DNA of 64,000 nucleotides from the NCBI GenBank assembly GCA_021200775.1, contig JAJQGB010000009.1, forward strand, positions 1 through 64,000, in the 5' to 3' direction. The stretch's first letter is position 1; every line of letters starts with the position of its first letter. A model generated the notes under the pieces. The model made no database searches, was not told where the DNA came from, and saw only the letters and a list, made by a program, of their open reading frames with translations. Below are positions 1-8,700 of this stretch, piece by piece. The translations under genes and the position numbers were made by a program. Origin of the DNA: Oscillospiraceae bacterium (lineage in GTDB: Bacteria > Bacillota > Clostridia > Oscillospirales > Ruminococcaceae).

Positions 1-174
1 TGCTTGAACCGCCTGATTTTTACGGCGTACATCAACAATCTTGTCGATGGCTTTATCCCTGTTCAGCGTTCCTTTCTCATCGTATTCCGAAATAATTTTG
101 TCAATCTCCTCGATGTCTTTTAAGATTTCCGCCAACTCTGCTTCGAGTTTTTCTAAGTCTTCTTTTGTGGTCAT
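1..174 (-). CDS. Hypothetical small charged coiled-coil protein, C-terminus beyond window
   Basis: A minus-strand reading frame starts at an ATG (172-174) and stays open to the window edge, giving 58 residues. It begins MTTKEDLEKLEAELAEI and continues rich in Glu, Lys and Ile with heptad-like spacing, which suggests a short helical or coiled-coil protein. A very good ribosome binding site (AGGAGG, complement of 182-187) sits 7 nt before the ATG, which is why I accept it although it is truncated. I do not recognise a family. It is divergently oriented from the defence-like operon that starts at 437 and could be a small regulator or accessory protein of the same island; that is only inference from position. 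Confidence 0.6.
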   Translation of the reverse strand, partial: MTTKEDLEKLEAELAEILKDIEEIDKIISEYDEKGTLNRDKAIDKIVDVRRKNQAVQA

Positions 175-319
175 ATGTACCTCCTATAATTTTAGACAGC
201 AATCGTGCTCGTCTTTTTTTCTTAGCAAAAGTTCTGCCGAGGTTATAGTAGCACATATGTGAAAGAAAGTCGGGCGAAATTTGTCGGGAGCAAATTATGT
301 TTAGAATTCATAAAAAGCA

Positions 320-348
320 TTGCCTTTTGAGAAAAAATGATGTATAAT
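320..348 (+). promoter_or_regulatory. Promoter of the helicase island operon
   Basis: TTGCCT (320-325) and TATAAT (343-348) are separated by exactly 17 bp, a good sigma-A-type promoter about 90 bp ahead of the first gene. The 262-bp divergent gap also holds a 10-bp palindrome, CACATATGTG (252-261), closer to the minus-strand gene, which could be an operator; otherwise nothing else stands out there. Confidence 0.7.
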
Positions 349-436
349 ATTTTCGACAAAATAACTCAGTACCATGCGGATTTTTGCTTTCTTTTGCTTT
401 TTGCATAATAATTAAGGAGGAATTCATACGGCTTCG

Positions 437-1981
437 TTGACTCACGTTAGTATGTTTGATAGAGACGGTTGGAGACATATCACCGCAAAAGAAGCCTCTG
501 AACTTCACCCCGGCGGAACTGTGTCTGCACACAGTGGCTTATTCGTATGCGAGTTATGCCATCAATACGTTACTCTTACTGACGGTGATATCAGGATCAG
601 ATATTTTAAACACAGCAAGGGTGAATCAGACAAAAATTGTCCTGAGCGAACCTTTGGCGTAGGATATACTTCAGCATTTAATCCCGGCTATCATGAATTA
701 CCTATCCGAATAATCGTCTCTCCTTCTTCGTTTACTTTTGAACTAGGCTTGATTCAGGTGCCATCCGAATTGCTCGATAAAAGGCTTTGTATAGAAATAA
801 AACCATGCGAAAAATCCGGCAGGGCATTCACATATGACTATGGACGTATAAAGCCCAATGGAACCACTTACCTTTCTATAGGTGACTATCCATTTAAAAA
901 ATATACGCTCACTCAGAACTGTAATGCGGATCTGTACAAATTCTGGTCCAAAGAAATAACCGGCACGGAGCCTGATGGCACTTTATTTGATAAAGTTTCC
1001 GGTAGAAAGCTAGCAAACGATTCTGATGTAGAAATAAAGAAAGAATACTACCTGCTCAAAAGAGGTCCTCTTTACTACTATGGTTCTGACATAAAGAATC
1101 AGTTCATACTAGAGAAAAGAGTCAATGGTGAAACTTGGCGTTTATATACGGTTTCTGCTTCAGATTTCAGCGAAGAAGCGGCTAAATTCTTCTTGAATTA
1201 TCACTGCTGGCTCACAGAACGTCCAATCTCCATTCAGACTGTTTACCCTCTGTTTGTCGAGGGCAACTACGTCGTCAAGCATAATAATGATGATATGTAC
1301 ATAGTTGTTGGTGGAAACGAACCGCATTTAAAATCATTTCCATCAGCTTTAACCTTGCGATTATCTCCAAAAGAACTAAAACCGGCACTTTGCAGATTGA
1401 ACTGTTCTTGCAGACAACAACTTATTTCTGCCGGAAGAAAATATTCAAATCCCGCATTACAATATACATACTTTTGGAAAGAATCATTAAACTGTGAAGG
1501 CGTTTCCCTAGAGTTCTCGGTTACCGACCTATCCGGCACACAAATAGAACCCGGTGAGGTGGATTTACTGCCGAAGAATAAAACTCTGCGATTCAAGTCG
1601 AATTATGACGGCGAGCTGATTGTTGCCAAAAATGATTACATAATTGACAAGAGGCGAGTACCTGCAGACAAATATATTGAACTGGATGGATTATCTTATG
1701 GCATGGAAGTAAGACTTGTTGTCGGACTTGATTGTGTCTGGCGGATTCGTTTCAAAAAGCCTTTAAAACCTGATAATGAGGTCGAGATTTTGAGATATAT
1801 CGCAAGCGTTTCAGGCATGATGATTCCTGCTCCGCACTCTTTGCGAAACATCCTGCTTGGCATGAAGCAGTATCCTGAGACATGCAGATGGATTCGCAAA
1901 TGTATCGATAGTGGCACTATCAACGAACAATCATACCGTAGACTACAGCAAGTTTACTTGAACAGAAAGGGAGAGGCGTAA
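437..1981 (+). CDS. Unknown protein of a Druantia-like operon with CoiA-like N-terminal zinc motif
   Basis: First gene of a four-gene operon, 514 residues. Near residues 38-68 it has a Cys-x-x-Cys pair (VCELCHQYV) followed by YFKHSKGE and a further Cys (NCPER). The spacing resembles the N-terminal zinc-ribbon of CoiA-like competence/nuclease proteins; the rest (about 80-514) looks beta-rich and I do not recognise it. There is no visible nuclease or ATPase motif. The AAGGAGG at 414-420 lies 16 nt before this TTG, which is too far; an in-frame ACG at 428 sits at the ideal 7-nt distance, so the true start may be a rare ACG codon. The downstream gene overlaps its stop by one base (TAATG), indicating translational coupling. 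By context it is an accessory or recognition subunit of a defence system; this is inference. Confidence 0.7.
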   Translation: MTHVSMFDRDGWRHITAKEASELHPGGTVSAHSGLFVCELCHQYVTLTDGDIRIRYFKHSKGESDKNCPERTFGVGYTSAFNPGYHELPIRIIVSPSSFTFELGLIQVPSELLDKRLCIEIKPCEKSGRAFTYDYGRIKPNGTTYLSIGDYPFKKYTLTQNCNADLYKFWSKEITGTEPDGTLFDKVSGRKLANDSDVEIKKEYYLLKRGPLYYYGSDIKNQFILEKRVNGETWRLYTVSASDFSEEAAKFFLNYHCWLTERPISIQTVYPLFVEGNYVVKHNNDDMYIVVGGNEPHLKSFPSALTLRLSPKELKPALCRLNCSCRQQLISAGRKYSNPALQYTYFWKESLNCEGVSLEFSVTDLSGTQIEPGEVDLLPKNKTLRFKSNYDGELIVAKNDYIIDKRRVPADKYIELDGLSYGMEVRLVVGLDCVWRIRFKKPLKPDNEVEILRYIASVSGMMIPAPHSLRNILLGMKQYPETCRWIRKCIDSGTINEQSYRRLQQVYLNRKGEA

Positions 1982-4716
1982 TGAATTACATCGAAAGACT
2001 GACTAAGGAAGAAAAGATAGCTCTTTGCGAGATTATTTCAGGCGAAAGGTTCAAAGAGCTCTTCAAAAGCGACGAAAAAGAGTTTTCCAAGATTGTACAC
2101 GGCTTTCGTGCAAAGGGATTAACAGATACATTGGCACTAAACTTTGCCATAACTAATGTAGATAAGCCGTTTGTCTCTGGCTATATTAACTTTATGGTAG
2201 AACAATGGCTAAGTGAAATATCAGAAAACATCGATATGCTCGAAAGCAAAGGTATAGAGCACAGGAAAGCATTGGCAAATACTATGCTTGACTCTTTCTT
2301 TGCTAATAACGTCGACCTCTATCTCAAGCTTAGTGGGCTAGCTTTAAGCGACAACGAACGTATTCAGCTTTCCGAGAGTATGAAGCACATTAGTCGTGAG
2401 CGCAAGAAGGATGCCGAAACGGCTGAGCGTATCAAGGCGATTGAGGATGAGAAAAGCCGTCTTGCCGAGCAATTGGAATCTGCCAAAAATGATATTGACG
2501 CTTTGAAATCGGATTATGAGCAGAAGCTTGGACAAGCTCAGGAAGAAAAGAGCTCTTTGGAGGTTGCACTAGCAGAAGCGCATAAGCAGATTTCAGAATT
2601 GAAAGCCGTTCCAGAGCAGGAAGCAAGCTCTGAAAAAGAACAACTTGCCAGATATGACGATACAATACCCTCCGCCATCCCGTCAATTCACAGCGAAGAA
2701 ACGGTGTCTCTTTGCAGTGTCACGACAGACTATAACGATCAAAAACGACTCATACGTTGCGCAGATCTAACTCATGATGGTTGCTATCATATTTTCAGAA
2801 GCAATACTGAAGTTTCTCCGTACTTCGATAACAGAGACTGGTTATATTACAAAGACGGTCCGACTGACGACGGCTTTTATGGCATATGGACGTGGATTGC
2901 AGAGAAAAATTGGAATGATCCATCGAAGGATTATGTTATATCTCAGTATAATGTAAACATTGTTCCTATTGAAATTGTTGTCATCAACGTTGCGGATTTG
3001 GACGAGCTTATAAATCTACTTAAAGACGGTATAGACTATAAGCCTTTCAGTAAGCGCGTAATGTTTTCAGTGTATGTCTCTAACAGGAAATATACTGGTG
3101 TTTTGTGCAATGTAAGAGACTTAGTCTTGTCTGACGGCAAGGCATATTTCTCAGACAAGCTTACCGAGGTACCCGTTTATGAGTTCTCCAACTCTGATAT
3201 ACTTCGGCTGGATACTGGTCTTTCATTTTATGCGAAGGCTTTTGCGGGTGTTCCATCAAGACTATATGCTCTGAAGAATCCGCTTGAAGTTGTAAATGAC
3301 ATCGTTCAGTCCTCTATTTCATGGAATGCGTATAAACTCAGAGGCTTTCGTAATGTGGAATACAAATCGTTTAAGGACTTTATTGACACTATTCCTACTG
3401 ATGATATTGTAGAAAAAATCAAGGAAGCTTGCCATTGCTCTAAGTCAGTTGCTGAAGAACGTTTAAAGGAGTTTGTTGACTGTGCATGGAAATATGTCGA
3501 CGGCAACAGTTTGGAAGACGAGATACTACTCTCTGCAATTTCCGCAAGCAGTGAATTACAGGACAGGACAAAGGCTCTGATCAAGTCTGACTGGGAATCG
3601 GAAAATAACGCCTTATTGAGCAAAGCACAGGAAGAATTGAGCCTGCTTGATTCAGAAATCAAGAGTAAAACTGCAGAGTTAGCAGGAATTCAGGAATCCT
3701 ATAAAAAACTAAAAGCCGAAGAAAAGAGCATAAGCGAATCTATCGCCGAGAAGAAAAAGCTTGCCGATGATGTCGAAGCCGCTGTTTCCGAGCGTATCGA
3801 AAAAGCCAAAAACAATGCCGCAGATTTCATCGCCGAAATGGCGTTTGTCGGCGGTCAGAAAACATCAATCAGAGAAAGCTATGATGCTCTTCAAGAAACT
3901 CAGTATCATGTTGTCGATGCCTTCAGCGATTTGAGCGATCTTGAACCGCACAGCAATTGGAAAGATGTCTTGGACACTATTGAATTTGAGCTTACAGAAG
4001 CAGGCGTTGCCGATAAATATAGGAAAGGTCTTGCCACATTTCTTTGCTCTGCATATATCCATAAGCAGCCGATTCTCCTTGTCGGTCCGAACGCTTCTGA
4101 CATAGCCGAAGCTTTCAGCGCATCGGTAACCGCAGGTAAACATGGTATACTGAATTGTGACGGCACATATAGCACTCAAACTATAAACGAAATCGGAAAA
4201 GCCAGCGAAAGCATCGTTGTTATAAATAACCTGCTTACAGGCGATTGGATGAACAGGCTTCCTGAGATTCTTTCCAATAAGGACGTTTTCTACATAGCCA
4301 CTCACCCGTACTCTGAAGATGTTCGGGTTGAGCCTAAAAGTTTGTACGGATATATGCTTCCATTGTTCACCGAATTCTTTGTGGATAAGAAAGCAACCGG
4401 TAAATACTTTGGAGGATATTTTGCGGACGGCTTTGAGAATTTTGAAGAATACTCATCAAAGAAGCCAAGAAATATTCTCAAGCTTCCTGCAGAATGTGCA
4501 GTCAGTGCTCTTGTCAAGAACAGCCTGAACACTATCCTCAGCACTATGCACGACATAGATTCACAAATAAAAACTGATGACGATTTCATGCTTTCCGTTT
4601 TGCAGATTGCCTATGCTACTCTTGAACCGAGTGAGGTAGCAGAAATTATTTCCGCATCTTCTATCTCTTTCAGCCTGACACATGATCTTCAATATTTACT
4701 GGAGGATAACTCATGA
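1981..4716 (+). CDS. Coiled-coil protein with degenerate ATPase-like C-terminus, Druantia-like operon
   Basis: This 911-residue protein starts one base inside the previous stop codon, behind AAGGGAGAGG. Residues roughly 140-220 and 545-625 are long, highly charged heptad-rich helices (predicted coiled coils). The segment from about 690 reads like an AAA-type nucleotide-binding fold: ILLVGPNASDIAEAF occupies the place of a P-loop but lacks the Gly-Lys-Ser/Thr, and the later hydrophobic strands IVVINNLL and VFYIATHP would be Walker B- and sensor-like. I infer a structural or regulatory ATPase-like subunit that no longer hydrolyses ATP. I do not recognise a named family. It overlaps the next gene by 4 bp, so the proteins are probably made together in fixed ratio. 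Confidence 0.75.
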   Translation: MNYIERLTKEEKIALCEIISGERFKELFKSDEKEFSKIVHGFRAKGLTDTLALNFAITNVDKPFVSGYINFMVEQWLSEISENIDMLESKGIEHRKALANTMLDSFFANNVDLYLKLSGLALSDNERIQLSESMKHISRERKKDAETAERIKAIEDEKSRLAEQLESAKNDIDALKSDYEQKLGQAQEEKSSLEVALAEAHKQISELKAVPEQEASSEKEQLARYDDTIPSAIPSIHSEETVSLCSVTTDYNDQKRLIRCADLTHDGCYHIFRSNTEVSPYFDNRDWLYYKDGPTDDGFYGIWTWIAEKNWNDPSKDYVISQYNVNIVPIEIVVINVADLDELINLLKDGIDYKPFSKRVMFSVYVSNRKYTGVLCNVRDLVLSDGKAYFSDKLTEVPVYEFSNSDILRLDTGLSFYAKAFAGVPSRLYALKNPLEVVNDIVQSSISWNAYKLRGFRNVEYKSFKDFIDTIPTDDIVEKIKEACHCSKSVAEERLKEFVDCAWKYVDGNSLEDEILLSAISASSELQDRTKALIKSDWESENNALLSKAQEELSLLDSEIKSKTAELAGIQESYKKLKAEEKSISESIAEKKKLADDVEAAVSERIEKAKNNAADFIAEMAFVGGQKTSIRESYDALQETQYHVVDAFSDLSDLEPHSNWKDVLDTIEFELTEAGVADKYRKGLATFLCSAYIHKQPILLVGPNASDIAEAFSASVTAGKHGILNCDGTYSTQTINEIGKASESIVVINNLLTGDWMNRLPEILSNKDVFYIATHPYSEDVRVEPKSLYGYMLPLFTEFFVDKKATGKYFGGYFADGFENFEEYSSKKPRNILKLPAECAVSALVKNSLNTILSTMHDIDSQIKTDDDFMLSVLQIAYATLEPSEVAEIISASSISFSLTHDLQYLLEDNS

Positions 4717-5714
4717 GCAAATACGAGACCTTGCTTTCAGATATAGCTGATAAATATGGTATTTGCAAGGGTGATTCGGAGACAGTGCTTTCGTGGGAAG
4801 CTCGAATTGTCTACAGCATCTGCGGAATGATGGCATATGCTTCGCTGTGGGATAACCCAGAGGATGAGTCCGTTTCTATTGTTCACATGAAGAAAAGAAT
4901 CCGCTGTATATTCGACAGCTATATTTCACTCTACCCGGAGTTGTCGGAAATCCTTCCTGATAAATCAGGTGTTTTTGAAGATGAAATTGCAGACCTGTTC
5001 CGGTCTGTTGGGGTTGTCTATCATATGCCAAATCGTATAGTGGCTTCTCAAAAACATGAAGAGGCATTTAAAAATATCCTATTTCAAAGAGGTATAGCGA
5101 TAGACAATATCTCATGTGTTTCCGGTATTGGTTTCTACTCTGAGAGTAAAGAATCCGGCAGTGTTGAAGCTATCAAGGATATGTTCGGACTTGAACGCAA
5201 AAGCCTGAAGGAATTATGGCAATCGACAATATCACACGCTTTCTGGAAAGAGAGTTTTCTACAGAATCAGCCCTGCGAATACCTGCGATTAAAGCCTCCA
5301 TTTTCACAGGGTTACTGGGTCAATAGACCAGACCATGACAAAATCTCAATTCTCAGGGCAGGAATGAAGGGCGAGGAAATATATTATCTGTATCGCATCA
5401 TCGACGATAAGCTTGAAGTTAGTCAACTGCCTGAATGGCAAGTAGAATTACATAATTACATGGCGTTATCAAATGCCTGTCTTGCTTCAAATGGCACACT
5501 TTCTCCAATCAAGTATACTGTTGACGGCGAGTTGGTGCATATTCAGCTAGGTTATCTTCTTCCTCCACGAGAGCTAAGGTTCCTGAAACTGTATAGTTAC
5601 CCGGAAGATTTTCTATCACAATCATATAATTTCAATCGTAAGCTATCAACCGAAGTATTTGAAGCAATAGAAGCGGTTTTGTCAGATGAAGGGTACGAGT
5701 TTAAGGAAGGATAA
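4713..5714 (+). CDS. Unknown protein of Druantia-like operon (333 aa)
   Basis: Third gene of the operon, joined to the previous one by an ATGA overlap and preceded by GGAGG. The 333-residue product has no signal peptide, no membrane segment and no catalytic motif that I can name. The C-terminal third is rich in Tyr, Leu and Pro (LGYLLPPRELRFLKLYS). It ends 4 bp before the giant helicase gene, whose ribosome binding site lies in its last codons. Its role is inferred only from this tight coupling: most likely a partner protein of the helicase. Confidence 0.7.
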   Translation: MSKYETLLSDIADKYGICKGDSETVLSWEARIVYSICGMMAYASLWDNPEDESVSIVHMKKRIRCIFDSYISLYPELSEILPDKSGVFEDEIADLFRSVGVVYHMPNRIVASQKHEEAFKNILFQRGIAIDNISCVSGIGFYSESKESGSVEAIKDMFGLERKSLKELWQSTISHAFWKESFLQNQPCEYLRLKPPFSQGYWVNRPDHDKISILRAGMKGEEIYYLYRIIDDKLEVSQLPEWQVELHNYMALSNACLASNGTLSPIKYTVDGELVHIQLGYLLPPRELRFLKLYSYPEDFLSQSYNFNRKLSTEVFEAIEAVLSDEGYEFKEG

Positions 5715-5718
5715 GTCA

Positions 5719-8700
5719 ATGAGTAGCGGAGCAAATTATTTTCATAAACAGCTGAGAACATCCCTTGAGGATTACATAAAATCGCAGTATTTCGGAAAGT
5801 CTCCAATACTGCTTTCAACTCTGAGCGATCGTCTGGATGATGAAGGCTTACTGTATCGAAAACCATTTATTGAGTCGTCGCCTGCATATGTCACTATTCA
5901 GAACGGTATACAAAACTCATCGCTTGATTCATGGATGAAAGAATACTTTTTGAAGCTGTCGGAAGCAAACCTCGGAGTGTTTTCGTCGCCGTTTGCCCAT
6001 CAGATTACTGCTCTTGAAGCGGCAGTAGATGGTAGCGATGTCTTCGTCTCAACCGGCACCGGCTCCGGTAAAACCGAATGCTTCATGTGGGCTTTACTCG
6101 CGAGGCTTGCTGAGGAAGCAAGAAACTCAAAAGCATCATGGGCTAAACGAGGAGTTCGAGCGATTATAATGTATCCTATGAATGCGCTCGTTTCCGATCA
6201 GGTAAGCCGCTTAAGAAAAATGCTAGGCGACCCGGAAAATCATTTCTTAAAAATATTCAGAGAGACTTGTGGAAATGAAGCCCGTCGCCCTCAGTTCGGC
6301 ATGTATACGGGACGAACTCCCTATCCTGGAGAACAGCCTTCAGCTAATGAAGACAAAAAGCTTGCAAAAACCTTGTCGCAAAACGCTTTTCCGAAGACTG
6401 ATTCCGATCGGGAATTTCATCGACTTTTGGAAGCGGGAAAGATTCCTGCTAAAGCAGATATGGCTGAATTTCTTGACAATCTTCACGACAGCAAGCATAT
6501 TCCTAACCCCGAAGATGCGGAGTTGATTACACGTTTTGAAATGCAACAATTCTGCCCGGATATTCTCATCACAAACTATTCTATGCTGGAATATATGCTT
6601 ATGCGTCCAAGAGAGCAAAAAATCTGGGATGATACTCGCAAATGGTTAAACAAAAGCCCTGAAAACAAGCTTCTGTTTGTTATTGATGAAGCTCATATGT
6701 ATCGTGGTTCATCAGGAGGAGAAGTTGCGCTTCTCATGAGAAGGCTGTTTCACAAGCTCGGTATCAACAGAGATCGTGTTCAATTTATACTCACCACGGC
6801 AAGCATGCCAAACGAGGATAAGAGCGAATATGATGCCGTAATGAAGTTTGCAAACGAGCTTACTGCATCTGACAAGGACGCTGAGTTCTGCTACATAACC
6901 GGTGAAAGAGAAACAATCGACGACAATTCAAGGTATGATATTTCATCAGATATTCTCTTAAGCACAAGTCCTGATGAATTTGAAGACAATGATGATAAGC
7001 TTATTGCACTTCTCACTTTCTTTAAACAATTGGATGGTTTCGACAAGAGTATTAACAGTCTTGAGCCGCTTCTTAACTGGATGTATGACAATTTGCTTCT
7101 ATATCGCCCATTTCATGAGCTTATAAGATATTGTCGGGGAAATGCAGTATCTCTTGATGAATTATCCTCCGGTATCTTTCCAGATTTAGGTCACGATGAT
7201 GCCCTTAAGGCAGTGAGTGTGTTACTGGCAATCGCTCCTCTCGCCAAAAATTCAAAGGGCTCAGTGCTGTTTCCGGCAAGAATGCACATGCTATTCAGAG
7301 GAATTACCGGAGTGTATGCCTGTGCAAATGCAAATTGCAGTCACTCACATTCAGGCGGCGGAATAACTCTTGGTGAGATATATCTGTCAGATGGCAACCT
7401 AATTTGCCCTGAATGTGGCAGTGTCGTCTATGAGTTGTATAATGACAGACGTTGTGGTGCGTTATTCTTCAAAGGCTATATTGTTTGTGAAGGTTCTGAA
7501 CCACATGGAAATCTTTACCTATGGCGTTATCCCGGCAAGATAATCGAAAAGGATATAAGAGAAATCCACCTATTCATTCCGGATGATGATTTTGAACTGC
7601 CGAAAAGTCAGAGCAAGAATCCAATAAAACCATGCTATCTTGACGTGAGAAGTGGCTTTGTAAATTTCGATGATGATTCTGATGCAGGAAAGCCTTGGGT
7701 CAGAAAGCTATACTATTGCAATTTTAGTGATACGGCTCGTCCGAAACTTTTCACTTTCTACACTTGCCCTCATTGTAATCATCAGCTTTCTTTAACTCAG
7801 CTCACTTCATTTAGCACACGCGGAAACGAGCCGTTCTTCAACCTGATAAAAACGCAGTTTCAGCTTCAACCACCAGTCCTGGAAAAGACAGGCGACCCTG
7901 AGCACCTTCCGAACGAAGGCAGAAAGGTTCTCCTGTTCTCAGACAGCCGTCAAAGAGCTGCAAAGTTAGCGAGGGATATGCAAAGAGCCTCCGATGATTC
8001 TGCCTCAAGACAGTTATTTGCGTTGGCAATCAGTATGATGGAAGCCGAAGCTACGGATATTTCGATGGATTATATGTATGACTTCATTTGTCTTGCCGCC
8101 AGTCAGCGTAATGTACAACTTTTCAGCGATCCTGATCGTGAAAAATTTGCTGGCGATTGTGTTTCTGCTCTGAAAAATTATACTCGAAGCATAAGGCGAG
8201 GAAGGAAGTATTCACCGACATTTACATTTGGAAGCCATGCGCCAGTCAAAATGAAAGAATTATTTATCCAAATGTTTGCCGGAGGATATAACACTCTCTA
8301 CGATTCGGCTACCTGTTGGATTGAACCGGTTGACATATATGACGCCATCGATTCGTTAGCAGAGAATAACGTCACCGTTACAGAGGAGGAGTTTCTGGAA
8401 TTCTTCAATGCTTGGATTATGTCCATTTGTGACACTTCGACAGCTCTTGGGCATACTATCCTCGACGAAGCTCGACTTGAGGTCAGACGTTTATACGGTA
8501 GATACGGTCTTGATAAGGATTGGAATTTCTCTGGTACCATCCGCAAAATAATGGGATGGAAAAGCGAAAATGAAGAGGAAGTCAACTGGAAGCGTACGCT
8601 AAACGAATTATTCTTGCATCAGTCAAATTCCGGCAGACTTTATATTGATCTCTCCAAAGTAAAAGCTCGATTCGATGATTCTCACATCTGGTATAAATGC

